Position numbers and translations under genes: made by a program. Below are positions 34,618-43,270 of a stretch of 64,000 nt of DNA, in pieces. The stretch's first letter is position 1; each line of letters begins with the position of its first letter. The notes under the pieces were generated by a model. It saw only the letters and a program-made list of their open reading frames with translations. It ran no database searches and had not been told where the DNA came from. This DNA is from Pseudomonas fulva NBRC 16637 = DSM 17717 (GTDB taxonomy: Bacteria > Pseudomonadota > Gammaproteobacteria > Pseudomonadales > Pseudomonadaceae): NCBI RefSeq assembly GCF_000730565.1, contig NZ_BBIQ01000016.1, positions 50,161-114,160 of the forward strand. Direction: 5' to 3'.

Positions 34618-35091
34618 TTACTCCAGGTAATGATCGCCGGGCATTATCTCACCACCGCGCAACAAGTGCAGGTTCCGATGGATCAACAGGCCGGTGCCCA
34701 GTTCGGCCTTGAGCGTGTACTTCAAAGGCTGGTGGCTCTTGAGCATCTTGGCCAAGGGCTTGAGGCGCTGCCACAGGTTGGTTCGGGCGGTGATCTTGAA
34801 GGTGCGCTGGTCGTGCCCGCCAACACTGCGCCACAGGCTGGCTTCGTCTTCTGCCAGCAGCACATCGTTCAACCGCAGGGCATAGGACAGGTTGCGGATG
34901 AACAGGCGGCTGTCGTTGGGGTTTTCCACCCGCACGTGGAGCACGAATTCCTGTTGCAGCAGGCGGGCCTTGACCGTTTCCACCCTGACCAGGTGGATCT
35001 CCGGTTGCCGCCATGGCTCACCACCCCAGCTGACGCAGCCGGCCAGGAGCATCACCAACAAGGCAGGCAGCAGGACACGCAGGCGGGTCAT
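34618..35091 (-). CDS. LEA type 2 (WHy-domain) lipoprotein
   Basis: A 157-residue protein starting MTRLRVLLPALLVMLLAGC with a lipobox (lipid Cys 19), followed by a LEA14/WHy beta-sandwich (HVRVENPNDSRLFIRNLSYAL region, NPND motif). WHy proteins are linked to stress tolerance. An ATG at 35094, adding one Met, is equally possible. It starts within a few bases of the YchJ stop (35097), so it belongs to the same transcript. Confidence 0.85.
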   Translation of the reverse strand: MTRLRVLLPALLVMLLAGCVSWGGEPWRQPEIHLVRVETVKARLLQQEFVLHVRVENPNDSRLFIRNLSYALRLNDVLLAEDEASLWRSVGGHDQRTFKITARTNLWQRLKPLAKMLKSHQPLKYTLKAELGTGLLIHRNLHLLRGGEIMPGDHYLE

Positions 35092-35096
35092 CATGC

Positions 35097-35573
35097 TCAG
35101 CCACCCACATAGCTGGCGCAGCATTTCTTGAATTTCTGCCCGCTTTGGCAAGGGCAGGGATCGTTGCGCGTGGCGTTCAGGCCAACGGTGGGGTCGATGA
35201 AGTACCAGCGGCCATCGTGCTGCACGAAGGCTGAGCGCTCGCGGTGCTGGTGATCACCGTCCTGGTCGTGCCAGCGGGCAGTGAAGGTGACGAAGCCGTG
35301 TTCAGGCTGGCCACCGATCAGCTCGGCGTCTTCCACTTCCAGGCCCAGCCAGGTGCTCTGGGCACTCCAGGCGGCCATGGCGGCGCGATCGAGGCCGGCC
35401 TGTTGGGCTGGCAAGGTGGTCGCCACCAGGTAATCGACCAGCCCCAGCACATAGGCGCTGTAGCGTGAGCGCATCAGGGCTTGGGCGTCCGGTGCAGGCG
35501 TGCCGGCGTGGTAATGCCCGCAGCAGGCGTCGAGCAAGTTGCCACTGCCGCATGGACAGACCGAAACACTCAT
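35097..35573 (-). CDS. ychJ: YchJ family (UPF0225) SEC-C protein
   Basis: A 158-residue protein with SEC-C motifs at both ends: CPCGSGNLLDACCG (residues 6-19) and NDPCPCQSGQKFKKCC at the C terminus. Between them lies an NTF2-like YchJ domain (ALMRSRYSAYVLGLVDYL; RWHDQDGDHQHRERSAF). Starts at 35576 and 35582 are also possible. The function is unknown. It overlaps or abuts the DUF6231 gene stop (35576). Confidence 0.9.
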   Translation of the reverse strand: MSVSVCPCGSGNLLDACCGHYHAGTPAPDAQALMRSRYSAYVLGLVDYLVATTLPAQQAGLDRAAMAAWSAQSTWLGLEVEDAELIGGQPEHGFVTFTARWHDQDGDHQHRERSAFVQHDGRWYFIDPTVGLNATRNDPCPCQSGQKFKKCCASYVGG

Positions 35574-35575
35574 CA

Positions 35576-36070
35576 TCACCACCAGTATTTGCCGAAGTTT
35601 TCAGGGTTGGCCCAGAACCGCGCATTCAGCCAGTCAGGGACCTGCTTGTAGTCATGTAGATCATAGGTGAACAGGCTCAGCACCTGCTGGTCGCGTTGAA
35701 ACTTCTCACTGGCCGACAGGGCCAGGGCGAAGAAGTCCGTGTCTTGCCAGCCGCAGGCGGCCAGGTCGGCCAGCACTGCGACTCGACTGGCGTTGAGATT
35801 GCGAATGCCACCCAGCAGTTCCAACCCGTTGCGCTTGGGCAGGTGTTCCAGGCAATCGACCAGAAGCGCCAGGTCAAAGCGCTGGGCTGCCAGTTCAGCC
35901 GGCAGCGGGCCCGGCGGCGCGCACGCCAGGCTCGCTTGTGGGTGGGCCTGCAGGAAGGCGTCAAGTGCCGGGAACCGCGTGCCCACCAGCAACAGGCGTT
36001 GCGGGGACACGCGCTCGAGCAAGGCGGCAAGCGCCTGCTGCGGTGTGCGTTGGGAAAAACCGTCGGTCAT
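35576..36070 (-). CDS. DUF6231 family protein
   Basis: A 164-residue protein with a Rossmann-like hydrophobic pattern (RLLLVGTRFPALDAFL; RFDLALLVDCLEHLPKRNGLELLGGIRNL) resembling a degenerate methyltransferase: the region after VDCLEHLP looks like a class I methyltransferase motif, but no GxGxG loop is seen. First gene of the DUF6231-YchJ-LEA14-SEC-C run. My family name is from memory. Confidence 0.75.
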   Translation of the reverse strand: MTDGFSQRTPQQALAALLERVSPQRLLLVGTRFPALDAFLQAHPQASLACAPPGPLPAELAAQRFDLALLVDCLEHLPKRNGLELLGGIRNLNASRVAVLADLAACGWQDTDFFALALSASEKFQRDQQVLSLFTYDLHDYKQVPDWLNARFWANPENFGKYWW

Positions 36071-36228
36071 TGCCAGTCCTCATCAAGATCAGCCAAGACT
36101 ATCGGGCCAGAGCCTGTCGGCATAGGGCCGTGGCATCCGGTCATGGCAAATGGCTGGCAGGCTGTGCAAGCAGCGTCTTTACTGCCCTGATCGGCCACGA
36201 TGCCGATCCCCCCAAAAGAGGCGATGAG

Positions 36229-36933
36229 ATGAGCATAGTACGCACAGCTGTACCTCTGGTTCTGCTCACCAGTGTGTTGACTGGTTGCGCGGGTTTGCAA
36301 AAAACCGACTGGCCCAAGTGTGCGGCGGTCGGCGGTGTGGGCGGCGCAGCGCTGGGCGCGATCGAAAGCTCGAGCTGGGCAGGTTGGGGCGCACTGCTCG
36401 GGGGCGGCCTTGCAGCGGGGTATTGCTGGGCCCATGGTGATGGCGACGAAGACGGCGATGGCGTACCCGACAGCCGTGACAAGTGCCCAGGGACGCCGCG
36501 CGGCGTCCAGGTCGATGCCAACGGTTGCCCGCCGCCTGCACCGCAGGTCGAGGCCGTGGTCGTCGAGCAAGTGGTGGTCGAGAAAGAAGAGGTGATCGTC
36601 ATCCGCGATGTGCATTTCGAATTCGACTCTGCACGGCTGACCGCCGCCGACAAGCAGCGCCTCAATACCATCGCTACGCGCCTGAAGCAGGAAGCGCCGT
36701 CGGCCCGCCTGAGCGTGAGCGGCCACACCGACAGCGTGGGTGCCGACAGCTACAACCAGAAACTTTCCGAGCGCCGTGCCCACTCGGTCACCGACTATCT
36801 GGTCGAAAGCGGCATCCCGCGCAACAGCTTCGTGTCCGTGGTCGGGGCTGGCGAATCCCAACCTGTGGCTGACAACGCCACCGCCGAGGGGCGTGCCATG
36901 AACCGTCGTACGGAGATCAAGATCCAGCGCTGA
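36229..36933 (+). CDS. OmpA-family lipoprotein with TSP3-like calcium repeat
   Basis: A 234-residue outer-membrane lipoprotein. Signal MSIVRTAVPLVLLTSVLTGC (lipid Cys 20). A glycine-rich hydrophobic hairpin (GGVGGAALGAIESSSWAGWG) follows, then a thrombospondin type-3-like acidic repeat (DGDEDGDGVPDSRDKCPGT), then the OmpA C domain (HFEFDSARLTAADKQRL; SGHTDSVGADSYNQKLSERRA) that binds peptidoglycan. I chose ATG 36229 with AGAGG upstream. Divergent from the DUF6231 gene. Confidence 0.92.
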   Translation: MSIVRTAVPLVLLTSVLTGCAGLQKTDWPKCAAVGGVGGAALGAIESSSWAGWGALLGGGLAAGYCWAHGDGDEDGDGVPDSRDKCPGTPRGVQVDANGCPPPAPQVEAVVVEQVVVEKEEVIVIRDVHFEFDSARLTAADKQRLNTIATRLKQEAPSARLSVSGHTDSVGADSYNQKLSERRAHSVTDYLVESGIPRNSFVSVVGAGESQPVADNATAEGRAMNRRTEIKIQR

Positions 36934-37110
36934 AGCAGCAGCGCCCGCCCAGCGTATCGGCGCGGGCGCTTTGCAAACGCCATAGACGGTAATGGCCGGT
37001 GCCCATACATTGCCAAGCGCAGTGTGCGCTGGCGTGAGTCCCGACCGAGCGGTTAATGTGAAATGGTCGCGTTGGCCATCCCGGCAGTACGCCATACGGT
37101 GGGGCAGAGC

Positions 37111-37386
37111 ATGAAATTCATCTTGAGCCTGGGCAAGCTCCTGACCATAGTCTTCTGGGGTGTAGTGCTGTACAACCAGATGGTGCCGCAACCTGTGCCG
37201 CTGAACCTATTGATCAACGCCACAGGCCTGTTGCTGGTGCTGCTGCATTTGCTCGAAATGCTGTTTTTCAATGCCAGTCTGCGCGGCCGTAGCCATCGCT
37301 GGTTCGACCGTCTGCAGATCCTGTTGACGGGCATTTTCCACATCATGTCCATCCCCCGCGCGCAAGAGGCGCCACGAAATGCGTAA
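37111..37386 (+). CDS. DUF1145 family small membrane protein
   Basis: A 91-residue protein with two or three hydrophobic helices (FILSLGKLLTIVFWGVVLY; LLINATGLLLVLLHLLEMLFF; LLTGIFHIMS). DUF1145 proteins are inner-membrane proteins of unknown function. GGTGGGG lies before ATG 37111. Its last eight bases overlap the start of the collagen-like gene. Confidence 0.82.
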   Translation: MKFILSLGKLLTIVFWGVVLYNQMVPQPVPLNLLINATGLLLVLLHLLEMLFFNASLRGRSHRWFDRLQILLTGIFHIMSIPRAQEAPRNA

Positions 37387-38137
37387 TCTGATGTTGTTCG
37401 CCCTGTTGGCTGCGCCGCTTGCGCAGGCACAGAACCTCGAAGTACCCGCCAATTCCATGCTGCGCTTGCCGACCAAGTCGGCCGAGGTGCATCTGGAGCA
37501 GCTCAGGGTGGCGGACGATGCCACCTTGCTGCTTCCCGCCACGCTCGCCTCGCTGACGGTCGATCGGCTGGAGCTGGGCCGTGATGCGCGTATCGCCGTG
37601 GCGCCGGCCGATACCCCGCTCCTGATCGAAGCGGCCAGTGCCAGCCTGGGTGAAGGCAGTGAGTTCAGTGCGCCGGGCGCGCCTGGGACTTATGAACGTG
37701 CCGCGCGTTCAGGGCGCGGGCTCGACCTCAAGCTTGCCCAGGTGCAGGGCGAACAACTGTCCATCGACGCCCGCGGCGGCGCGGGTGCGCCAGGGTTCGC
37801 CGGGCTCGATGGTGCCAACGGCCAGGCCGGTGGCTGCACCTGGGGCCGTGCCAGCCGCGGCTTCAACGGGGATGATGGCGGCAATGGCCACGACGGAGCA
37901 CCGGGTGGTCGAATTCGCCTGAGCGTGCCCGAGGCCTTCCCTGCCGAGCGCATCAGGGTGCGCCTGGACGGTGGCGCGCCGGGCAAGCCTGGGGCAGCAG
38001 GCCAGGCGGGCAAGGGCGGTGCGAGCAAGGGTTGCCTGGTCTACCGCACCTCGCCGGGCAACAGTGGCCGCGCCGGGCAACCCGGTCAGCCAGGCCTTGC
38101 CGGGGCTGCCGGCGAGCTGATCCTGCAGCGACTCTGA
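37379..38137 (+). CDS. secreted collagen-like glycine-rich protein
   Basis: A 252-residue exported protein with a signal peptide (MRNLMLFALLAAPLAQAQ). Residues 18-100 are a beta-rich repeat-like head with LRV..ATLLLPATL..LTVDRLELG periodicity. From about 103 the sequence is dominated by G-x-y triplets (GAPGFAGLDGANGQAGG; GAPGKPGAAGQAGKGGASKG; GRAGQPGQPGLAGAAG), broken by a non-repeat section RIRLSVPEAFPAERIRVRL. Two Cys are in the Gly-rich part. Function unknown; perhaps a surface fibre or matrix protein. Translationally coupled to DUF1145. Confidence 0.85.
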   Translation: MRNLMLFALLAAPLAQAQNLEVPANSMLRLPTKSAEVHLEQLRVADDATLLLPATLASLTVDRLELGRDARIAVAPADTPLLIEAASASLGEGSEFSAPGAPGTYERAARSGRGLDLKLAQVQGEQLSIDARGGAGAPGFAGLDGANGQAGGCTWGRASRGFNGDDGGNGHDGAPGGRIRLSVPEAFPAERIRVRLDGGAPGKPGAAGQAGKGGASKGCLVYRTSPGNSGRAGQPGQPGLAGAAGELILQRL

Positions 38138-38152
38138 TCGCTGCGGGTACGC

Positions 38153-38617
38153 TCAGAACATCAGGCGGGCACTGGCCACGGCGACCACGGCCAGGCCCAG
38201 CAGCAGGTTCACCCCCACCATCCGGCGGATGCGCCCCAGCACGGCCGCCGCGCCTGGCCAGTCCTCGGCCTGGACCGCCGTTTTCATTTCTGGCAGCAGC
38301 AACGCCTGGATGCGCATGAACAGGGCGAACATGACGATACCGCCCCCGATCATCACCTGGACATACCGCGGCGCGGTTTCGAAGCCATTGAAGCGCAGGT
38401 GAATCATGCCCACGCCGCTTATCGCCAGAATCGCCACGGCCACCCAGACCCAGCCGAAGAAGCGTCGGAAAACTTCCACCCACAACCGCAGCCTGGCAGG
38501 CCCGTCCAGCGCTGCAACCGTTGCCGGGCGCAGCACCATCCAGGCGAAGAACATGCCACCCACCCACACCAGGGCGGCCAGAACGTGCAGGGTGTAGGGC
38601 AGGGCAAAGGCAGTCAT
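38153..38617 (-). CDS. CopD-family (DUF2269-like) inner-membrane protein
   Basis: A 154-residue protein with four hydrophobic helices. It has conserved HVLAALVWVGGMFFAWMVL near the start and MIHLRFNGFETAPRYVQVMIGGGIVMF in the middle (quoted in part). I chose 38617: GGAG lies six bases upstream; an ATG four codons earlier lacks a site. CopD-like four-helix proteins are often heme or copper related, but no copper genes are adjacent. Divergent from dinG. Confidence 0.85.
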   Translation of the reverse strand: MTAFALPYTLHVLAALVWVGGMFFAWMVLRPATVAALDGPARLRLWVEVFRRFFGWVWVAVAILAISGVGMIHLRFNGFETAPRYVQVMIGGGIVMFALFMRIQALLLPEMKTAVQAEDWPGAAAVLGRIRRMVGVNLLLGLAVVAVASARLMF

Positions 38618-38653
38618 CCGGATCTCCATGCGGCATAAACAGCGTGAGCGGGG

Positions 38654-38694
38654 TATGATAGCCGCCCTATGCGCGATACTGAAAATATATCCAG
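38654..38694 (+). promoter_or_regulatory. dinG promoter region with LexA-like site
   Basis: A -10 like TATGAT (38654-38659) is followed by CTG-N10-CAG (38679-38694; CTGAAAATATATCCAG). The ends and AT-rich centre resemble the LexA box CTGT-N8-ACAG, but the fourth and thirteenth positions deviate. Confidence 0.4.
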
Positions 38695-38715
38695 CCCTTC
38701 GGGCGCCTGCACACC

Positions 38716-40860
38716 ATGATCAGCACTGAACTCAAAGCCACCATCCAGGGCGCCTACACGCGATTTCTCGAAGCCAAGAGCCTCAAGCCGCGTTACGGCC
38801 AGCGCCTGATGATCGCCGAGGTGGCCAAGGTCCTCGGGGATATTCCCTGCGACGACGAAGGCCGCCGTGCCGGCGAGCCCGCCGTCGTGGCGGTGGAGGC
38901 GGGCACCGGTACCGGCAAGACGGTCGCCTACAGCCTGGCGGCCATTCCGGCGGCCAAGGCGGCAGGCAAGCGCCTGGTCATCGCCACCGCGACCGTGGCG
39001 CTGCAGGAGCAGATCGTCTTCAAGGACCTGCCTGACCTGATGCGCAACAGCGGGCTGAATTTCAGCTTTGCCCTGGCCAAGGGACGGGGCCGCTACCTGT
39101 GCCTGTCCAAGCTCGACATCCTGGTCCAGGAAGGTCATGCCCAGACGTCCCAGGCGCAGCTGCTGGAGGAAGAAGGCTTTCGCATCGACGTGGACGAGCG
39201 CAGCCTGAAGCTGTTCAACAGCATGATCGAAAAGCTGGCCGGCAACCGCTGGGACGGTGATCGCGACAGTTGGCCAGAGAGCCTCGAAGACGAGGACTGG
39301 GCACGGCTGACCACCGACCACAGCCAGTGCACCGGCCGCCACTGCCCCAACTTCCAGCAGTGCGTGTTCTACAAGGCCCGTGAAGGCATGGGCAAGGTAG
39401 ACGTGATCGTCACCAACCACGACATGGTGCTGGCCGACCTGGCGCTGGGCGGCGGTGCGGTGCTCCCGGCCCCCCGCGACACCATGTACGTGTTCGACGA
39501 AGGGCATCACCTGCCAGACAAGGCCATCGGCCACTTCGCTCATTATTCACGGCTGCGTTCGACGGCCGACTGGCTCGAGCAGACCGCCAAGAACCTGACC
39601 AAGCTGCTGGCCCAGCACCCCCTGCCGGGTGACCTGGGCAAGCTGATCGAGCAGGTCCCTGAGCTTGCCCGCGAAATCCGCACCCAACAGCAGTTCATGT
39701 TCACGCTGTGCGAGCAGGTGGCCGATTTTCGTCCAGGCGAGGACAACGAAGGCCGAGAACGCCCTCGCTATCGTTTTCCAGGTGGCGTGGTGCCCGATGA
39801 AATCCGCGAGGTTGGCGTCGAGCTGAAAAAAGGCTTCGCCCGCCTGAACGATGTGTTCACCCGCCTGACCGACCTGCTCAAGGAAGGCATGGGCGGCGAG
39901 GTCAGCATTGGCATCGCCAGCCACCAGGCCGAGGAGTGGTACCCGCTGTTCGGTAGCCTGCAGACCCGTGCCCAGGGCAACTGGGAGTTGTGGACGGCGT
40001 TCACCGCCGAAGACCCCGAGGACAGCCCGCCCATGGCCCGCTGGCTTACCTTGGCCGAGAGCGGGGCCCTGTTCGATATCGAGGTCAATGCCAGCCCCAT
40101 TTTGGCGGCCGAGATGCTGCGGCGCAGCTTGTGGAACGTGGCACACGGCGCCTTGGTCACCTCGGCGACCCTGACCGCGCTGGGCAAGTTCGACCGCTTT
40201 CGCATGCGCTCGGGATTGCCCCGCGATGCAGTTTCCTGCGTGGTGCCCAGCCCGTTCGTGCACGGTGATGCAGGCCTGCTGCGGGTACCGGACCTCAAGG
40301 CTGACCCCCGTGACGCCGCTGGCCACACCGCGGCCATCATCCGCGAGCTGCCGGGCATCGTCGAGGATGCCCGTGGTGCGCTGGTGTTGTTCTCGTCACG
40401 CAAGCAGATGCAGGATGTGTTCGATGGCCTGGACCGGGACTGGCGCAAGCTGGTGCTGATCCAGGGCAACCTGTCCAAGCAGGAAACCCTGAACAAGCAC
40501 AAGGCCCGCGTCGACGACGGCCAGCACAGCGTGCTTTTCGGCCTGGCCAGCTTCGCCGAGGGCGTCGACTTGCCGGGGGCCTATTGCGAGCATGTGGTCA
40601 TCGCCAAGATCCCGTTCGCCGTGCCTGACGACCCCGTCGAGGCCGCCTTGGCAGAATGGATCGAAGCGCGAGGCGGCAATCCGTTCATGGAAATTGCCGT
40701 ACCCGATGCCTCGTTGCGCCTGATCCAGGCGTGTGGCCGACTGTTGCGCACCGAGCAGGACCGCGGTGTCATCACCTTGCTGGACCGGCGCCTGGTCACC
40801 CAGCGCTACGGCAAGGCTATCCTCAATGCGCTGCCGCCATTTCGGCGGGAGATTTCCTGA
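38716..40860 (+). CDS. dinG: ATP-dependent DNA helicase DinG
   Basis: A 714-residue XPD-like SF2 helicase (5'-3') with an [4Fe-4S] cluster. Walker A AGTGTGKTVAY (about residues 60-70); cluster cysteines in GRYLCLSK, TGRHCPNFQQC and its neighbour; DEGHH Walker B in VFDEGHHLPDKA; motif VI in IQACGRLLRTEQDRG. DinG resolves R-loops and other blocks at forks. Length is as in E. coli. The ribosome site is weak. Confidence 0.95.
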   Translation: MISTELKATIQGAYTRFLEAKSLKPRYGQRLMIAEVAKVLGDIPCDDEGRRAGEPAVVAVEAGTGTGKTVAYSLAAIPAAKAAGKRLVIATATVALQEQIVFKDLPDLMRNSGLNFSFALAKGRGRYLCLSKLDILVQEGHAQTSQAQLLEEEGFRIDVDERSLKLFNSMIEKLAGNRWDGDRDSWPESLEDEDWARLTTDHSQCTGRHCPNFQQCVFYKAREGMGKVDVIVTNHDMVLADLALGGGAVLPAPRDTMYVFDEGHHLPDKAIGHFAHYSRLRSTADWLEQTAKNLTKLLAQHPLPGDLGKLIEQVPELAREIRTQQQFMFTLCEQVADFRPGEDNEGRERPRYRFPGGVVPDEIREVGVELKKGFARLNDVFTRLTDLLKEGMGGEVSIGIASHQAEEWYPLFGSLQTRAQGNWELWTAFTAEDPEDSPPMARWLTLAESGALFDIEVNASPILAAEMLRRSLWNVAHGALVTSATLTALGKFDRFRMRSGLPRDAVSCVVPSPFVHGDAGLLRVPDLKADPRDAAGHTAAIIRELPGIVEDARGALVLFSSRKQMQDVFDGLDRDWRKLVLIQGNLSKQETLNKHKARVDDGQHSVLFGLASFAEGVDLPGAYCEHVVIAKIPFAVPDDPVEAALAEWIEARGGNPFMEIAVPDASLRLIQACGRLLRTEQDRGVITLLDRRLVTQRYGKAILNALPPFRREIS

Positions 40861-40862
40861 CG

Positions 40863-40882
40863 GCCGGAGCGCTTGCGCCGGC
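40863..40882 (+). terminator. GC-rich hairpin after dinG
   Basis: GCCGG-AGCGC-TT-GCGC-CGGC stem two bases past the dinG stop (40860). It has no T-run, so it may be a processing or partial terminator. Confidence 0.45.
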
Positions 40883-40938
40883 ACGTTGTCCAACCTCAGT
40901 CGTGGGCCATGAGGGCCCTGAAGGAGAGACTCCGCCCT

Positions 40939-43185
40939 ATGGTTCGCCGTACCTTGCCCGCTGTCATCGCTTTGCTGTTGAGCCCGCCGTTGCTGGCGGG
41001 GCAGCAGACGTTGTTCAGCTTCGTGCGCCCGGCCTCAGTGGTCAATGTCGAAACCGTGGACGCCGGCATGCCCCAGTACAACGCCGAGCAGACCGCTCAG
41101 GGCGAGGTGTTGCGACGCGTGGTGTTCAACGCTGCCGAGCGTCCGACCTTGCGCATGAGCCCACAGAGCGGCACTTGGGACTGGTCTTCCGGCCGCTACC
41201 TGACCCTGCGTCTGCAGAACGCGATGGCCTGGGCGCTGACCTTGGATGTGACGGTGAAGGGCAATGACGGCCGTACACTGACCAGCCGCATCGACTTGCC
41301 GGCAGGGCCTGCGCAAACGGTGATGGTGCCGTTGACGGCGCGTTCGCCCCTGCAGGAAGGGCTGCGTGCGGGCCCACCCATGCCGTGGAGCTTTAGCGGC
41401 CAGCGCGTGCTGCTCGGCAGCAGCACGGGCGCGGTGGACCTTGCACAGGTCGCTGCGGTCAGCCTGAGCATCCCTGCCCCCAAGGCAGCCCAAAGCCTGC
41501 TGATCGAACGCATGGGCATCCAGGATGACGACCAGGCATGGCAAGCGGCCTACCACGAACTCATCGATGCCTACGGGCAGTCCACGCGCGGCACGTGGCC
41601 TGAGAAAGTGACCAGCGACGAGCAACTCAAGGCGAGCGCCGGGCGCGAACAGCAGCAGATCAAGGGGTGGCTGGCCGAGCGTGAAAAGCAGCCACTGGAT
41701 ACCTATGGCGGCGTGACAGCGGGCACGCCCTTCGAGGCGACCGGGTTCTTTCGCACCGAAAAACGTGAGGGGCGATGGTACCTGGTGACGCCGCTGGGCC
41801 ACCCGTTCTACTCCCTGGGCGTCAATGCCGTGGCCGCAGATGGCGGGCGCACCTATGTGGCGGGTCGCGAGGCCATGTTCAAGGCGCTGCCGCAACAAGG
41901 CGAGCCCTTGTCCGCCTTCTATGGCGAGGGCAACAACGATGATGGCAATGCCTCGTCCCAGGGGCGCGCCTTCAAGAAGGGGCGCTGGTTCGACTTCTAC
42001 GCCGCCAATCTCGAACGCACCCACGCAGCCCCTTGCCAGGTGGCCGACCCGCAGGCGTCAGCGCAGCCGGTCAATTGCCCGCCCGCCAAGTTGGACAGCG
42101 CCCGCTGGCAGCGCCATACGCTCGACCGGCTGCAGGCCTGGGGCTTCAATACACTGGGCAACTGGAGCGATGCGGCCCTGGTCGAGCAGCAGCGCGTGCC
42201 CTATACCTTGCCGCTGTCCATCGTGGGCGATTACGCGAGCATCAGCACCGGCATGGATTGGTGGGGCCGGATGCCCGATCCCTTCGACCCACGCTTTGCC
42301 ATGGCCACCGAGCGGGCCGTGGCCATCGCCGCCCGCGATCACCGCGATGACCCTTGGCTCATCGGTTACTTTGCCGACAACGAGCTGGCCTGGGCGGCCC
42401 CGGGCGATGACCCGAAGGCGCGCTATGGGCTGGCCTACGGCACCTTGCGCCTGACCACCGACGTACCGGCCAAGCGCGCTTTCCTCAAGCAGTTGCGTGA
42501 CAAGTACCGAAACCAGGAGGGCTTGTCCAAGGCCTGGGGCATCGAACTGGCGGCCTGGGAGCTGATGGAAGACCCTGGTTTCGAGGCGCCACTGCCCAGC
42601 GCGGAACACCCGGAAATCGAGCGTGACTACCAGTATTTCCAGCAGGTGTTCGCCCAGACCTATTTCAAGACCCTCTCCGACTCGCTCAAGTGGCATGCCC
42701 CCAACCACCTCTTGCTGGGCGGTCGGTTTGCCGTGAGTACACCCGAAGCGGTCAAGGCCTGCGCCGAGTTCTGCGATGTGCTCAGCTTCAACTTCTATAC
42801 CCTCAAGCCTCAGGATGGCTATGACTTCGCGCGCCTGGCAGAGCTGGACAAGCCGGTGCTGGTGTCCGAGTTCCAGTTCGGCTCGCGCGATCGCGGGCCT
42901 TTCTGGCCGGGGCCGGTGGAGGTCGCGCGCGAGGAAGACCGCGGGCCTGCCTATGGCAATTTCCTCAAGGCGGCGCTCGCCCAGCCCATGATCGTTGGCG
43001 CCCATTGGTTCCAGTACCTCGATCAGCCTGCCAGCGGCCGTTTGCTGGACGCAGAGAACGGGCACCTGGGGTTGGTTGCCATCACCGACGTGGCTTACTC
43101 AGGCTTCGTCCAGGCCGTGCGCAAGAGCAATCTGGAGGCATTGGACCAGTTGCGCACTCACAGCCAAGCACCCGCGTCGCCGTGA
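40939..43185 (+). CDS. secreted glycoside hydrolase, agarase-like (clan GH-A)
   Basis: A 748-residue exported protein with signal MVRRTLPAVIALLLSPPLLA. The N-terminal 230 residues form a beta-sandwich (FSGQRVLLGSSTG region). The catalytic half is a TIM barrel: acid/base Glu E482 in GYFADNELAW and nucleophile Glu E644 in PVLVSEFQFGS fit GH-A clan spacing. Similar proteins are often labelled beta-agarase (GH50-like), but agar degradation in this soil lineage is unlikely; the natural substrate is unknown. AAGGAG lies 11 bases before ATG 40939. Confidence 0.75.
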   Translation: MVRRTLPAVIALLLSPPLLAGQQTLFSFVRPASVVNVETVDAGMPQYNAEQTAQGEVLRRVVFNAAERPTLRMSPQSGTWDWSSGRYLTLRLQNAMAWALTLDVTVKGNDGRTLTSRIDLPAGPAQTVMVPLTARSPLQEGLRAGPPMPWSFSGQRVLLGSSTGAVDLAQVAAVSLSIPAPKAAQSLLIERMGIQDDDQAWQAAYHELIDAYGQSTRGTWPEKVTSDEQLKASAGREQQQIKGWLAEREKQPLDTYGGVTAGTPFEATGFFRTEKREGRWYLVTPLGHPFYSLGVNAVAADGGRTYVAGREAMFKALPQQGEPLSAFYGEGNNDDGNASSQGRAFKKGRWFDFYAANLERTHAAPCQVADPQASAQPVNCPPAKLDSARWQRHTLDRLQAWGFNTLGNWSDAALVEQQRVPYTLPLSIVGDYASISTGMDWWGRMPDPFDPRFAMATERAVAIAARDHRDDPWLIGYFADNELAWAAPGDDPKARYGLAYGTLRLTTDVPAKRAFLKQLRDKYRNQEGLSKAWGIELAAWELMEDPGFEAPLPSAEHPEIERDYQYFQQVFAQTYFKTLSDSLKWHAPNHLLLGGRFAVSTPEAVKACAEFCDVLSFNFYTLKPQDGYDFARLAELDKPVLVSEFQFGSRDRGPFWPGPVEVAREEDRGPAYGNFLKAALAQPMIVGAHWFQYLDQPASGRLLDAENGHLGLVAITDVAYSGFVQAVRKSNLEALDQLRTHSQAPASP

Positions 43186-43270
43186 CGTGCGATGCGCGCC
43201 TGTAGGCAAAAGGCCGAACTACTGAAACAATGCAGGCCCTTTTGCCAACATGCCGCATGGAGAACACAGG

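Noticed and set aside
40863..40882. Hairpin after dinG as an insertion-related repeat
   Set aside because: A short GC stem at a gene end is better explained as transcript-end structure; no copies or target duplication seen.
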